NCBI RefSeq assembly: GCF_002776525.5
Contig: NC_045438.1
Coordinates: 148,468,095-148,532,094, forward strand
Direction of reading: 5' to 3'
Source: Piliocolobus tephrosceles
Lineage: Eukaryota > Chordata > Mammalia > Primates > Cercopithecidae
Length of the DNA stretch: 64,000 bases
A program made the position numbers and the translations under genes. Shown here piece by piece: positions 11,101-22,613 of this stretch (the first letter of the stretch is position 1; each line of letters opens with the position of its first letter). The notes below the pieces were generated by a model, which saw only the letters and a list, made by a program, of their open reading frames with translations, did not search any database and was not told the origin of the DNA.

Positions 11101-12849
11101 GTGGTTGATCTCAGCCTGAGAGAGAATCATATTTGGAATCTTCTTTAGTTTCCAGGCCTTGTGGAAGTATTATGCATATTGGAGGGGAAGAGAAGTGGGT
11201 GGTTCTGAAAACATTTGTTATCCTTGGATGAGAACAGCTAAGCGTCATCTATATTGATGGTCTTCAGGCCCTCAAGTGGCTTTGAGACTGGAGCTGAACA
11301 TGGCTCTTCTTATTAAAAGACCCATGTCTGGTGTGGGGTTATAATTTTACCATTATAGCCCTGGTCATCTCCTTCTATTTGCACGGTTCTTGTCCTACAC
11401 TGAACAGGAGAGCCCAGGGAAGCTAATGATCCTCATTTGTATCAGTTAGGGTCTCAACCTGCTCTGAAATGTTCTTCATTAGGCTTGTGAGCTGTATTTA
11501 TTTTCATTACTCTTGTGCTTGCAGGACCGTTTGCTGCTGCCTTTTTCTGTACATTTCTCCCTGCAGAGCTCTTCTGCTGTGTGAGAAATGCATCTTCTTA
11601 TCTCTTCCTGTGCCTTTCATTCTGTTTTCACAGAACACATGGCTGTCCTCATCACTTCCATACACGTACTCCCTAGAACCACGTCTGGCCTTAGGACGTT
11701 TGGGCCAGAACACCTGTGAGATCCCTTCTACCTCTGAGGGTGCCCTGCCCACTGTCTTCCACTCATTTTAGTGCATCGTCCCAGTGGTCAGCTTCCCATG
11801 ATTGTTGAAAGTTTGAACCTTTAAGCAGCTCTGTTCTATGGGATGAACTCCCAAGCCTACCGTAGTTGAGCTAGAGAGAAAATATTTGATTGGAAAAAGG
11901 TAATTTTCCCCTTTTTAGAGCCATCAGACAACTAATAAACAGTCATGAATGTCTTCTAATTTCTCGGTGCGTGTGCAGTCTTTGGCAAAAGAGACATCAA
12001 CTCAATATGCATAAAAATCAAAGGCACAGTGGCCTTTGAGCTCTGGCTTCACCTGCAGAAAAGAAGAAGTTTGGGATCTAGATGATATGTGTTCAGACCA
12101 GGGTAGTCGAAATTCTCCCAGAACCTGGTTAGGTGCACTTACATTAGCATTTCCCATCTCACAGGAAGGTCTCTGTGCTCCTGCTAATCACAAATGGCCC
12201 TGCTGAGAGCAGCAGCATCACAGAGAACCACTGAGCAGGAAACAGAACTCTCCTTCAGGTGCCATTGTGAAATACCAAACACATTTGGTATTTACTACAG
12301 CCCTCGCTCCCACGTGGTCTTCTCACAGTAACAAGTGTAATTCTGCTAGTAACTGTTTTGGTAAATGAGTCATATTGTAGCAATCTTCATGAATCAAAGA
12401 TAATTATATTTTTACTCAGCTAGCACTGGTTAAGAAAACTCTCTCATTCTTCAATTAGTTGTCTTTTCACTGTCGTATTTATCTAGAGGCCCTTCCACAT
12501 AATTTCAACCTAGTTCCTTGCTCCCTTTTCCCTATCAGTTAACGCCTTTTTGATTTGCATGCCTCCCCACGTTATTGTGTATATTCTTTATCATTGTTCT
12601 TTTTTTGTATATATATATATATTCTTAGGAAACCACTGTGGTGGATTAAACAAGGCTTGCCTGGAGGGGACAGAGATAACAGTATTCCATAGCTGGGAGT
12701 TATTTATAAACCATGACGTTAGGTTTTCATTCTACAAAGAGGTTATTGTTCACATCTCATCTGCCTTCTATTAACTTAAAATCTTACTCAGAATGACCAG
12801 GGAGTTGAAATTGAATTGCCATTAATTATTACTACTGTTCTTGAGTGTA
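11101..12849. other. Unassigned non-coding stretch
   Basis: No exon or confident dispersed repeat. A short (TA)n run lies at 12607-12622. The overlapping frames at 11469-11771 and 11507-11752 are on opposite strands and unconvincing. Confidence 0.45.
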
Positions 12850-13265
12850 GGTACCAGAAATTTTGTCAAAAGCTTTAAACGTTTAGTTCCTGACGGGTCA
12901 CAATGACTTCCTAATTAGTGATTATTTTCTTCATTTAACAGATAAGCAAACCGAAGCTTAGAGGTTAAAGAATTTGCCCAAGGTCCATGGTGGCTCACGC
13001 CTGTAATCCCAGCACTTTGGAAGGCCAAGGCGGGCGGATCACAAGGTCAGAAGATTGAGACCATCCTGGCTAACTCAGTGAAACCTCATCTCTACTACAA
13101 AATAGAAAAAATTAGCCGGGCATGGTGGTAGGCACCTATAGTCCCAGCTATTCAGGAGACTGAGGCAGGAGAATGGTGTGAACCCGGGAGGCAGAGCTTG
13201 CCATGAGCCGAGATTGCACCGCTGCACTCCAGCTGGGGTGACAGAGCGAGACTCCACCTCAAAAA

Positions 13266-13309
<44 letters not shown>

Positions 13310-13385
13310 AAAATAAAATAATAAATAATTTGCCCAAGGTCACGCAGCTGTGACACAACTATTAGAACCTAGTTCTAATTCTAGC
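12850..13385 (-). mobile_element. MIR split by an Alu
   Basis: The left piece (12850-12985) reads ATTTAACAGATAAGCAAACCGAAGCTTAGAGGTTAAAGAATTTGCCCAAGG, the complement of the MIR core. The right piece (13327-13385) resumes with the duplicated target and continues GTCACGCAGCTGTGACACAACTATTAGAACCTAG, the next part of the same MIR. The Alu at 12986-13326 separates them. Confidence 0.88.
12986..13326 (+). mobile_element. AluY SINE inserted in a MIR
   Basis: An Alu missing roughly its first eight bases. AluY-type bases include GGCAGAGCTTGCCATGAGCC, GAGACCATCCTGGCTAACTC and GGAGAATGGTGTGAACCCGGG. The tail has become an (AAAT)n microsatellite (13265-13310). A perfect 15-bp target-site duplication, aatttgcccaaggtc, lies at 12971-12985 and 13327-13341. 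Confidence 0.95.
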
Positions 13386-13427
13386 ATCTCTTATGTACTG
13401 CCTACCTCATAACCTTCTTGTCTTAGC

Positions 13428-13790
13428 TCATTTGTGCTGCTATAACAACATATCTCAGACTGGGTAATTTATAAGTGGTATATTAACTTCTCACTGTTCT
13501 GGAGGCTGGGAAGTCCAAGATCACGACACTGGTGGTCTCTGTGTCTGGTGAGGTTGGCTCTCTTCTAAGCTAGTGTTTTTTTGTAACATCTTCACATGGC
13601 AGAAGGGCAAAAAGGGCCCTGTATGAAGCCTGTTTTATGAGAGCCTTAATTCCATTCATGAGTGAGGAGTCCTTGTGACCTAGGTGCCTCCTAAAGGCCC
13701 TATCTCTTAATACGACTGCAATGGGGATTACATTCCCACATGTATTTTGGAGGGACACAAACATTCCAACCATAGCACTACTCCTACTTG
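13428..13790 (-). mobile_element. MaLR solo LTR, MLT1A-like
   Basis: The strand shown reads TTAGCTCATTTGTGCTGCTATAACAACATA, ACTGGGTAATTTATAAG, GTTCTGGAGGCTGGGAAGTCC, TTCCATTCATGAGTGAGGAGTCC and ends GGACACAAACATTCCAACCATAGCA. This is the reverse complement of an ERVL-MaLR LTR (5' TGCTATGG...). No internal MaLR region flanks it, so it is a solo LTR. Confidence 0.85.
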
Positions 13791-14197
13791 TCCAGCATAG
13801 TACACTGGGATTTGAAAGTCATTTTTCTGCTCTTGCCCTGTTTCAAGGTGGACACAGAATCATCAGACTTCAGATCTTCATCTCTGGAGTCAGCCGTGGT
13901 GTGCTCCAGGCCATATCACTGGGGGACAGACAGAGGCTGAGGCAGGACCAGGCCTCTCCAGCTTCTACGTCTTCACCCACACTTCTTTTCCTGAATGTGC
14001 CTGGGGACTCTGCAAAATGTGATTTCAGGTCAATTTGTCTCTGAGGCCTTTAAGCTCATATGTTGTGCCCTGCTGTCTTCTTCATGGTCCTTGCCTTTCT
14101 AAAAACCACCCATGGCAGGCCACACTGTCTGGAGATTCCAGTGTATTTGACCTGGGGTGGGGCCCAGGCATCAGGTGGTTCCATTGTGTAACTCAAG

Positions 14198-14430
14198 CAG
14201 TGCTTCTCAAACTTCAACAAGCACAGAAATCACCTGGGTTCTGATTCAGTAGGCCAGGTGGGGTCTGAGAGTCTGCATTTCTAAGAAGCTCACAGGGGCT
14301 GTGAGGCCTGAGAGATTCAAATTAGGTTTTCTGCAGTGTGGCCCAGGCATCAGCATTTTTACCTCCCCTCAACGCCCAATGATGTTAACAAGTGGCCCAA
14401 GTTGGGAACTCCTCTTGTGGACTCTCCACT
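14198..14430 (+). mobile_element. MER5A-like hAT relic
   Basis: CAGTGCTTCTCAAACTTCAACAAGCACAGAAATCACCTGGG, then TGATTCAGTAGGCCAGGTGGGGTCTGAGAGTCTGCATTT, match the non-autonomous hAT-Charlie element MER5A. A second piece (GGCCCAGGCATCAGCATTTTT, TTGGGAACTCCT near 14335-14430) resembles the same family, either as an internal duplication or a second insertion. Confidence 0.72.
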
Positions 14431-14599
14431 TCGGTGTCTCTCCATTAGAAACTGTTGTCAGCTGTGTTATATTTCCAGGGCAAAACATGAACCCTCAGAG
14501 TCGGGAGGATTTTTCTGGGTATCCATCCTCTTTGGATTCCTACATCCAACACTGATTCCTATCTAAGACATGCCTTTCCACCAGACCTTGATCAATGCA

Positions 14600-14720
14600 T
14601 GGCTCTCTGTTTACCTACTTAGGTGACCTTGGGCAAATCTGCCCACCACGCTGGATCTCAGTTTCCTCACTGTCAGTAAAAGAGAGTTGAAACAAATGCT
14701 GATCATTTCTCTCAGGTACT
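14600..14720 (+). mobile_element. MIR relic
   Basis: TTAGGTGACCTTGGGCAAATCTGCCC, then GATCTCAGTTTCCTCACTGTCAGTAAAA, is the MIR core in plus orientation. It is truncated at both ends. Confidence 0.75.
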
Positions 14721-15589
14721 CTCGGTTATATCAGAACAGGGCACTATCCTTCTCCTGGGGAAGATTCAAGATCGTTGCTGCTTTGGGAAGGTGGGGGTGT
14801 GAGGCTGTTAGAGCTCCTTGTGTGGATGGGAGGACAGGTTGAAGGAGGAGGTGGTGGCTGCCGGCCCAGCCTCCCTTCCAGCTGGGGATCCTTCACCCCA
14901 TCACACAGCCAGCTTAGAAACAGACCAAGGAAAGCCTCAAAGCCACTCGCAGGACGATCACTTGGACTTCAAGGAATATCTGCCATGGAATATTATAGCA
15001 GAAAAAGACCTGTCAGCTCCTCAGTCATTCTCCAAGGTGATATTAACTTGAGGGCATCTGCAAAGAAGCCTCTTTACTTGCTTCTCCATCTGGGAGCCGC
15101 CCTGGCTGCATCAATTCCTCCCCTTGAAACCAGCAAGCTGGCGGATGGATGTGACTGCATGGCTTTCCAGGGAATTCTCTGAGTATCTTTCATGTCAGTG
15201 ATATCTGTGAGAAACAGGAAACTGTTTTCCCATCTCATTCACATAATAGATAAGATGAGAAATTAGCTGCTGGATGAGCAACCTGGGGGCTGTTCATTTT
15301 GTCACAATAAATAAGGCTCTGCTCATGCTGGCGCTGCCTACTAGCACATTTCCTGGTGCGCGGTGCATGCTGCACTTTCTCATTTCAGAGCCTCCCAGCC
15401 TCATCCTTACTGACGGCTCCTATTCTGTTTTTTCCCTCTCATCCTGCTAAAGGTTTCCCCAACCCAGAGACCTCTGAATCTGTGGAGTTTTGTGGCCACT
15501 TAAAACTTTGCCTCTGAGCAACCACAGGGACCCCCTTCCCCAAAACACCTTTCCCACACCTCTACGCTATGATGATCTGCAACTTTGCA
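14721..15589. other. Unassigned non-coding stretch
   Basis: Two overlapping plus-strand frames (14775-15182, 135 codons; 14818-15051) lie here, but neither has a recognisable domain, and their overlap in different frames argues against coding. No confident repeat. Confidence 0.4.
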
Positions 15590-15755
15590 CCTTAGGCGCA
15601 GTTCAGGCACCAGCTCAGTGTCGTCATCACCCAGTGCCTGTTAGAAACACAGACCCTGCAGCCCGGGCTCAGGCTTCCCGAATCAGAATCAACATTTTAA
15701 CAAGGTTTCCAGGTTGATTCATTCCTGTGCAATTAAAGGTTGAAGGGCACAAAGC
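15590..15755 (+). mobile_element. MER5-like hAT relic
   Basis: GTGCCTGTTAGAAACACAGACCC, CAGCCCGGGCTCAGGCTTCCCGAATCAGAATCAACATTTTAACAAGGTTTCCAGG follows MER5-family order (TTGTTAGAAATGCAGA, CTGAATCAGAATCTGCATTTTAACAAG). It is diverged. Confidence 0.6.
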
Positions 15756-16224
15756 TCTGGTCTAAAAGAGCTAACATGGATTTCGTAATGCTCTGATGAG
15801 GCACTGGAGAGTGAGCATTTTGCCTGACATTTGGGACTTCTGGTGCAGCACCCTACCTCCAAGCCATTCTCTCAGTACACACTGATCAACCAGGTGACTG
15901 CTCTGGGCTTCCAACACACCAGGAAAATGAAGGGGCAGTGACTGAGTCTGTGGAAGTGGCAAGGGACATTGTGACTAGCGTCCATATCCATGAACGCCCT
16001 GATGTTTTAGGAGGGAAGATACTCCGATCTGCTCTCATGGAGAAGGAGGGGATAGGGATCTGCTTTAGGGTTCCACTTCCCCTCGACTGACTTCTTTAAT
16101 AATGTGCTTAACGCTGTGAGAAACTGACGGGGTCTAGGATGTGAAGAAAATGAGAACTTGGATTAACGTCACATTCGAGTTAAAGGTGAGGGTTTCTTGC
16201 TGCATGCAAATGTTAAAGATAAAT
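15756..16224. other. Unassigned non-coding stretch
   Basis: No recognisable feature. The frame at 15771-15962 has no supporting evidence. Confidence 0.4.
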
Positions 16225-16710
16225 ATTGTGTCAGTTTCTGAGGGCTGCCATAACAAGGTGGCACCAACTGGCTGGTACTGGGTGGCTTAAATAACAGAAA
16301 TGTATTGTCTTCTAGTTCTGGAGGCCAGAAGTCCAGGATCAAGGTGTTGGCAGGGGTTGGTTTTTCCTGGGGCCTCTCCACTTGGCTTGTTGATGCCGTC
16401 TTCTCCCTGTGTCCTCCTATGGTCTTCTCTCTGTGTGTGTTTCTGTCCTCATCTCTTCTTCTTACAAGGACACCAGTCATACTGGATTAGGGCCCACTCT
16501 ACCGACTTCATTTTAATTTATTTATTCCCTCTTTAAAGAGAAGCGTTGGTACGTTTTGAAGAATCCCAGGGAGAATCTGTTCCATGCCTCTCTCCTCGCT
16601 TCTGCAAAGACCCTATGTCCAAATAAGGTCACATTCTGAAGTATGAGGGGTCAGGACTCCAACATCTTTTTGCTGTGAGGGAGAGGGGCATGATTTAGTA
16701 TGTAACAGAC
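16225..16710 (-). mobile_element. MaLR solo LTR, MLT1-like, internally rearranged
   Basis: The shown strand is the complement of an MLT1 LTR: TCAGTTTCTGAGGGCTGCCATAACAAG, GGTGGCTTAAATAACAGAAATG, TTCTGGAGGCCAGAAGTCC, GACACCAGTCATACTGGATTAGGGCCCAC, AAATAAGGTCACATTCTGAAGTA, ending in TATGTAACAGAC. About 65 bp at 16539-16604 break the usual order. They read GGGAGAATCTGTTCCATGCCTCTCTCC, which normally lies in the middle of a sister MLT1 variant, between two AAAG motifs. Confidence 0.85.
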
Positions 16711-17959
16711 ATGGATTTAAGGATTTCACGTGAACTGCACCTGATGTTGCTGAGAGAATGGAACTTTTCTTTCTCGTTCCTCCCTCCTTTTGGAAATTCT
16801 GGGATCAGGGAAGGGTAGGGGTGGGGGGTGTGGTCAAGAGCACAGCACACTGGCAGTGCAGCTGGAGGAAAAAAGTGCAGCCAAGGCAGGGCTTTGTGTT
16901 GTTGTTGTTTAATGTTTAGAAAACTAAAAAAAGGGAAATCAATTATGGGGCCTACCTGAATTTTATTTCCTCACCAAAAACCAAATTACTCAGCAAACTT
17001 ATCGCTTGCTATTGCAGGCTTTGGTATTAAAGAAAACAATCAGGCGGGCAGGATTAATCTCTGACAGCTGCCTTATCTTTAACTTGCACCTTTGTTATTT
17101 TCTGATGAGCTTCTCCTTTTTTGCTGCCACGTTGTACCATACCTCACTGGTTCCTTTCATTTTATCATCAGGCAAGAGCGGAGGACCTTTCAGTTTATTA
17201 AAAAACCTTTATTTGTGAAGAACAAAGAGGGGGGAAAAGGCAAACAATGAGGTCAGACAATCTCCTTCCTGCCAGGAGTCACTCACCTGTTATTTAGAGT
17301 GTTATCAGTTAGGGGGAGACTTGCATCCTGGAAAATGAGGCTCTGACAGGCTACTCGGTTACACCCACACCCACACACCCTCCCGCCCCCACACACACCC
17401 CTCAGATCTGACTGGCACACATCAACCTCCACAAAAGGTCCTTGACTAACAAAGATGCAATATTTTCTTTTGTTTCTAAGCTTCCAAAAAAAGGACCTAT
17501 CAAGCCTGCCCCTCTTTCTGTCCCCCAGCCCTCCCCGCTTTCTCCTTCAACGTAGCCCAGGCTTCCTGCAAAGGAGAAAGCCCGGGCCGTGAGTGGCCAT
17601 GTAAGAATTCTGTCTCCTGTGAGCTGGGAATAACTTGGTTGTCTGTCAGGGGAGCTCTTGTATCTTGGATGCATCTTGCTGCTGAGTTTTATTTTGGGGA
17701 TAAGTGGGCAGGCAATGGTTTTTGGTGCATGCCGATTTCTGTTTAGTAGGGCAAGACATGCGCATGGCTATCTGTTGTAGGGCTGCACCTGCTGCTTTGA
17801 TGTGGCTCTGGGAATTAGAAAGAACACTGCAAACTCCCTAATCTTCCATGCCTCAGTTTCCTCTTATCCCAAACAGAGAGGCTTCCACAAGATGGTGTTT
17901 AAGATTCTTCTCGTTTTTGAGTGCTCTGGATCCTTGACCCATTTACTTTTTACTTTCAG
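16711..17959. other. Unassigned non-coding stretch
   Basis: No exon or confident dispersed repeat. It contains a C/A-rich low-complexity patch at 17363-17402 (CACCCACACCCACACACC type). Confidence 0.45.
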
Positions 17960-18085
17960 ATATGGGAATGATTAAGAATCACCACCATATTTGCCACTAA
18001 TTGGTAGCATGTCCTTGAGCAAGTCACTTAAACTTCTCTGAGGGTTGGAAGACATGCTCTCTAAGGCCTTGTGTGGGTTTATGAA
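17960..18085 (+). mobile_element. MIR relic
   Basis: TTTGCCACTAATTGGTAGCATGTCCTTGAGCAAGTCACTTAAACTTCTCTGAGGGTT follows the MIR core (GCCACTTACTAGCTGTGTGACCTTGGGCAAGTCACTTAACCTCTCTGAG). Confidence 0.78.
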
Positions 18086-18169
18086 TCTATGACGTGTGTA
18101 TTGATCTATTGTTCTGCATCACAGAGCACATCAAAGCAGCTTGAGGTTCAAGTTAAACTTACTGCTGCT

Positions 18170-18477
18170 GGCCGGGACTGTGGCTCATGCCTGTAATCCC
18201 AGCATTTTGAGAGACCGAGGTAGGTGGATCACCTGAGGTCAGGAGTTCAAGACCAGCCTGAGTAATATGGAGAAGCCCCATCTCTACTAAAAATACCAAC
18301 TTAGTTGGGTGTGGTGACTCATGCCTGTAATTCCAGCTACTTAGGAGGCTGAGGCAGGACAATCACTTGAACCTGGGAGGCAGAGATTGTGGTGAGCCAA
18401 GATCATGCCATTGCACTCCAGTCTGGGCAACAAGAGTGAAACTCCATCTCAAAAACAAACAAAAAACAAAACAAAGA
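18170..18477 (+). mobile_element. AluS-type SINE, full length
   Basis: Starts GGCCGGGACTGTGGCTCATGCC, has the ACTAAAAATACC linker, and ends in CAACAAGAGTGAAACTCC plus an (AAAAC)n tail. The imperfect flanking repeats aaacttactgctgctg (18155-18170) and aaactactgccgcc (after 18476) look like a decayed target-site duplication. Confidence 0.93.
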
Positions 18478-18509
18478 AACTACTGCCGCCTTCCATCAGG
18501 TAGGTGAGG

Positions 18510-18990
18510 TGGATTAGTTTTTATTGCTGTGTCACAGAGGACTACACACTCGACCATGCTTTCTGAAGGCCAGAAGCCCAGGCTGGGTCTTCTACTCATA
18601 CTCTTACCAGGCTGACATCAAGGTGTCAACTGAGGCTATGTTCTCATCTGAAGCTCAGGGTCATCTTCCAAGCACATCCCAAGGCTGGGGAATGCTCTCA
18701 GCTGTGAGAAGCTGCCTGCAGTTCCTTGTCATGGGGTCTCCCTAGGCTAGTCACAACACGGCATGCATCTCCCTCCAGGCCAGTGGGGGAAGGTGTCTCT
18801 GATGCTCCACCTTTTTAAAGGTTCACCTGATTAAGCCAGGCCCACCCAGGAGAATCTCCATTTTGCCTGGGGTGATATCGCTCATATTCACAGGTCCCCC
18901 CATGCTCAAGGAGGAGGAAATGATACAGATGCAGGCATGCACATCAGGAGGTGGGGGTCTTGGGATTCATCTGAGAAGCCCACCTACTGC
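18510..18990 (-). mobile_element. Probable MaLR LTR (MLT1J/K-like)
   Basis: In the shown strand: GGATTAGTTTTTATTGCTGTGTCACAGAGGACTACA, AGGCTGACATCAAGGTGTCAACTGAGGCTATGTTCTCATCTGAAGCTC, TTCACCTGATTAAGCCAGGCCCACCCAGGAGAATCTCC, CATATTCACAGGTCCC, GAAGCCCACCTACTGCACA. This is the complement of an old MLT1-type LTR that begins TGTGGTAGGCAGAATTCT. The subfamily is uncertain. Confidence 0.7.
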
Positions 18991-20109
18991 ACAAAGTTTT
19001 CAAATTCTCTATTAATGTACCTCTCTGGCCCATGACCCCACTCAACCAGTCTTAAAACTTTCTCATATTAGTTCAGAGGTGGGGCAGATCCATCTGGGTT
19101 TGGAAGCTCTGACCTCTCTGTTTACTCTGACTTCTCTGCTTACCCCACTGAAAAACTGGAAAATCAATGGTATGGTTTGCCTAATGGCTACGTGAAAAGA
19201 TCTTGAGAGTGTTATAGTCCTATGGGGGATAGAGGCAAAGCCTGTGGGATGGACCGTTGGTTGAGTGGAAGACGATACACAATTGGGTAGAGCCAGGGAC
19301 GTTGGGGAACCCAGCATGATGCTGCCAATCTGCTACTTTGCACTTGACTTAGTCAGTGACCTTGAACCCTATTGCCTCCTCAGTTTTTTCTTGAATTTAA
19401 TTTCCTGTGTAACCGATCCCAATTTAGAAGCCAAAATCAAGCCTTCCAGTTTTTGCCTTGTTTCCTGTTGTTCTGCCTCTATTTCACTCCAGATCCTAAT
19501 CTTAGAGGCTCTGACCTCCCTGGTAACCTTACCCAGATTCTGAATTTCTCCCTTGTTAATATCTGATTCTATCTTTGAGTCTGGGCTGGGCCCTGGCTGT
19601 TGTACAATTTTCTTTGGTAACTCAGTGAGAGAAGCCCAATCCCTTCCCTTAATAATGATACTTTGGCACGTTCCCTCTCGGCCCTGCTGAGCTCTGATGT
19701 ACACCCTAATTCTCCTGTCTGAGCCTCTTCCTTGCTTCCCTCTCTCCTTTTCTTTAGGACTCTGAAGAATCTTTAGGAAATGAGTTTGAAAAAACCTGGA
19801 AAGATGCTAGCTTTGCAGCTTAACATGCTTCTGTAAACTCTTGTGAACTTGCTCATGGCATCTGAGCTGAGATCAAGAGATCTAGCCTCTCTCTGGGGAC
19901 TGAGGTCCTGGCCTTCGCAAGAGGACAGCGCTCAGGATGTAATGATAGAGGTCTTTTCCAGCCCCGAGAGAGTCGGCTGCTTTCTCCCTGGCACACACAC
20001 GCATGTGCGTGCGCACACACACACACACACACACACATGCAATTGAAACTGCAGTGAGGCAACACTTCATGCCCATGATGATGATTATTATTAAAACAAC
20101 AGCAGTGGA
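18991..20109. other. Unassigned stretch with (CA)n tract
   Basis: A CA-rich microsatellite lies at 19991-20038, the later part a pure run. Frames at 19265-19704 on both strands overlap heavily and have no recognised product. No confident dispersed repeat. Confidence 0.5.
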
Positions 20110-20785
20110 AGATGAACAGTGTTGGTGGGGATGTGGAGAAATTGGATCTCTCATGCATTGCTGGTAAGCAAGTAAAATGGTGCAGCCACTCTGGAAAGCA
20201 GCGTCACAGTATCTCAAAAAGTTAAGTATAGAATTATCATATGATCCAGCAATTCCACTGCTAGGTATATGCTGAAGGAGTTGAAATCAGAGACAGAAGC
20301 AGATACTTGTACTCTAATGTTCATAGCAGCATTATTCACAAGAGCCAAAAGGTAGAACCAACTTAAATTCATCTGTTGACAGATGAATAGATAAACAAAA
20401 TGAGGTATATACACACAATGAAATAGTATTCAGCTTTAAAAAGAAAAGACATATGTTTCAACATGGATGAAACTTGAAAACATTATGCTAAGTAAAATAA
20501 GCCAGACAAATGTGTATAATTCCGCTTATGTGAGCTACCTAGATTAGCCAAATCCACAGACGCAGAAAATAGAATGATGATTTCCAGGGTCGAAGGGAGG
20601 GAGAATAGGGAGTTATAATTAAAGGGGTTCAGAGTTTCTGTTTAGGATGATTAAAAAGTTCTGGAGATGGACAGTGGTGTTGGTTGTACAACATTGTCAG
20701 AGTATTTAATGCCAATGAATCGTACGTTAAAATGGTTAAAATGGAAAATGTTGTGTTATATATATTTTACTACAAGAAAAATAAA
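20110..20785 (+). mobile_element. L1M 3' end
   Basis: The segment has late ORF2 and 3' UTR signatures: GGATGTGGAGAAATTGGATC, ATCCAGCAATTCCACTGCTAGGTATAT, TTCATAGCAGCATTATTCACAA, GCTAAGTAAAATAAGCCAGACA, GTTCTGGAGATGGACAGTGGTG. These are L1MA/L1MB-type 3' UTR bases, older than the L1 at 7710. The copy is interrupted by many substitutions and is non-coding. Confidence 0.92.
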
Positions 20786-21249
20786 CAACACACAAACATG
20801 TTTACATGTGTGCTTTGAAAGCTCACAATACATGGAATATATAGTATATTACGGAGATGCAGACATCTTTCATGGAAAAATGCCATGCTTCAGTTCATGA
20901 TAACCTGTCACGATGAGAAAAGTTGACAGGAGAATATCAAGGTGTGTAAAGAATTCTTTCCATCTAGATGGCACCATATGCAGTTGTATCTATTGCATGT
21001 TTAATAATTAAATACAAAAGCAGCATTCTAAATAAAAATATCATGCTCTGTATTTTTATAATCAACTTTTTGGAAGTGGTAATAGTTTATTTTTTATTCT
21101 AAGAATTGCATATCCTGCTCTTTTATTATGGAATATGTTTAAAGGGATATAAAAGTGACATGGAAAGGAAAGATAAAATAAATTGGGCTCATTAGCTCAG
21201 AGAAGGAAAGGTAAAGGTCAACTATTCAGTGTGTGACAGGGCCCAGGGT
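20786..21249. other. Unassigned A+T-rich stretch
   Basis: No gene or confident repeat is recognised. Confidence 0.45.
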
Positions 21250-21430
21250 TGGGAGACAGATTTGGGCTTTGGTTGTGCACCAACCAGTTTCATGGCGTTT
21301 TAGCGAATCATTTAACTTTTGGGGGCCTCAGTTTTCTCTTATATGTCTGTTACACAAAATAAGAGGGGTTGTACTGGAGTCATTCATTCATTCCCTGTAT
21401 ATTCACTGAGCATCTGCTTTGAATGAGGGA
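21250..21430 (+). mobile_element. MIR relic abutting an L2-like end
   Basis: AATCATTTAACTTTTGGGGGCCTCAGTTTTCTCTTATATGTCTG is MIR-core-like. It is followed by TCATTCATTCATTCCCTGTATATTCACTGAGCATCTGC, which resembles the L2 3' region. Either one diverged element or two adjacent fragments. Confidence 0.6.
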
Positions 21431-21804
21431 CTCTGCTAGGGCGTCCGTGTCCACTGGAGAGGACAGGAAGACCTGGTCCTGGCCATGCTGAAGCTCACAG
21501 CCTGATATGTCGTCCTGCTGTTCTCCAAGGTGCTTTGCTGGTCTCTGGTTTTCTCATTTGTTTTCATCTTTTGAGCACACAGGGCTTCCTTTCTTCCCTC
21601 TGGCACTGAATTGCACTTGCCAAATAGCCCCTGTGAGTGTGTCATCGCCCCAAAGACTGTGAATCGCAGAGGGCTGAAGGCCATGTCTTGGACCATCTTC
21701 ATCTAACGTTACACATTACACAAAATATATGCTCACTAAATGTCTTCCTGGCTTATGTTTCTAATTGTGAAAGTAATACAGTGATCAGTTGGAAAACAGT
21801 GGAT

Positions 21805-22560
21805 AACAGAAAAACATCAGGCCTGGAAGGAGGCTATTGCCGTAGTCCAGCAGAAATGATGGGGCCTGAACTAGGGCAGTGAGCGGGGAGAAGATGGAAG
21901 CTGTGACGAGTGACATTTGGCAGGTGGAATTGGCCGGACCTGGACCCTTACGAGCTGCTGGATGGGGAGTCGGCAGGCCAAGCTGCTGGCCACACCCACA
22001 GGGCTGGGGTGCACGTAGCGTCTTGGCCAGTGGGTGGAGCTCACTGTGAGGGAGTAAGAAGCAGGTGGCAGGTGGAAGCACAAGCAGCTGGTGGGCGCCA
22101 GGAGACACAGGGCTGTGGAGGGTGGGGTGAAGCACAGGAAGTGAGGGAACAGGCCCTGTGCGTCACCCTGGGCCCGAGTTAGCTCCTGGAGGACCGGCAG
22201 CAGATGGGAGGGCCGCTAGGGTGGAGTGGGGTCGAATTCCCTCAAGGGGCTGCCAGAGTGAGTCAAGGACCAGGCTCAGGAGAACAGTGTAACAGGTAGA
22301 TTGTTAAGGCAGGAATCCGGAAAGGAGGCATCGTATTAGACCTGGGTACAGGGTGGGGACTTGGTAAGACAGAAAAAGCAGAGGCAAGAATAAAACAGGG
22401 TTTGATGTTTATTCAGTTCTCCCCTGAGTCAGTAGCGATCAACCATATACCTGGTATGTGCCACACATGCAGCTGGACCAGAGGGAGGTGCAGAAGGGAA
22501 GAGGTGATAAGACAGGAAGATCCCTGGCTCTGCATCCTAGCGAGAGGGACCAGGATGTAG
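21805..22560 (+). mobile_element. L2 relics
   Basis: GGCCTGGAAGGAGGCTATTGCCGTAGTCCAGCAGAAATGATGGGGCCTGAACTAGGGCAGTGAGCGG follows an L2 internal segment. CATATACCTGGTATGTGCCACACATGCAGCTGGACC at 22443-22480 recalls the L2 CTATGTGCCAGGCACTGT motif. The intervening G-rich sequence is only loosely assignable. Confidence 0.5.
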
Positions 22561-22565
22561 ATGGA

Positions 22566-22566
<1 letters not shown>

Positions 22567-22612
<46 letters not shown>
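22567..22612. repeat. (TG)23 microsatellite
   Basis: An uninterrupted GT run of about 46 bases, likely length-polymorphic. A second, shorter GT-rich patch lies at 22802-22828. Confidence 0.98.
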
Positions 22613-22613
<1 letters not shown>

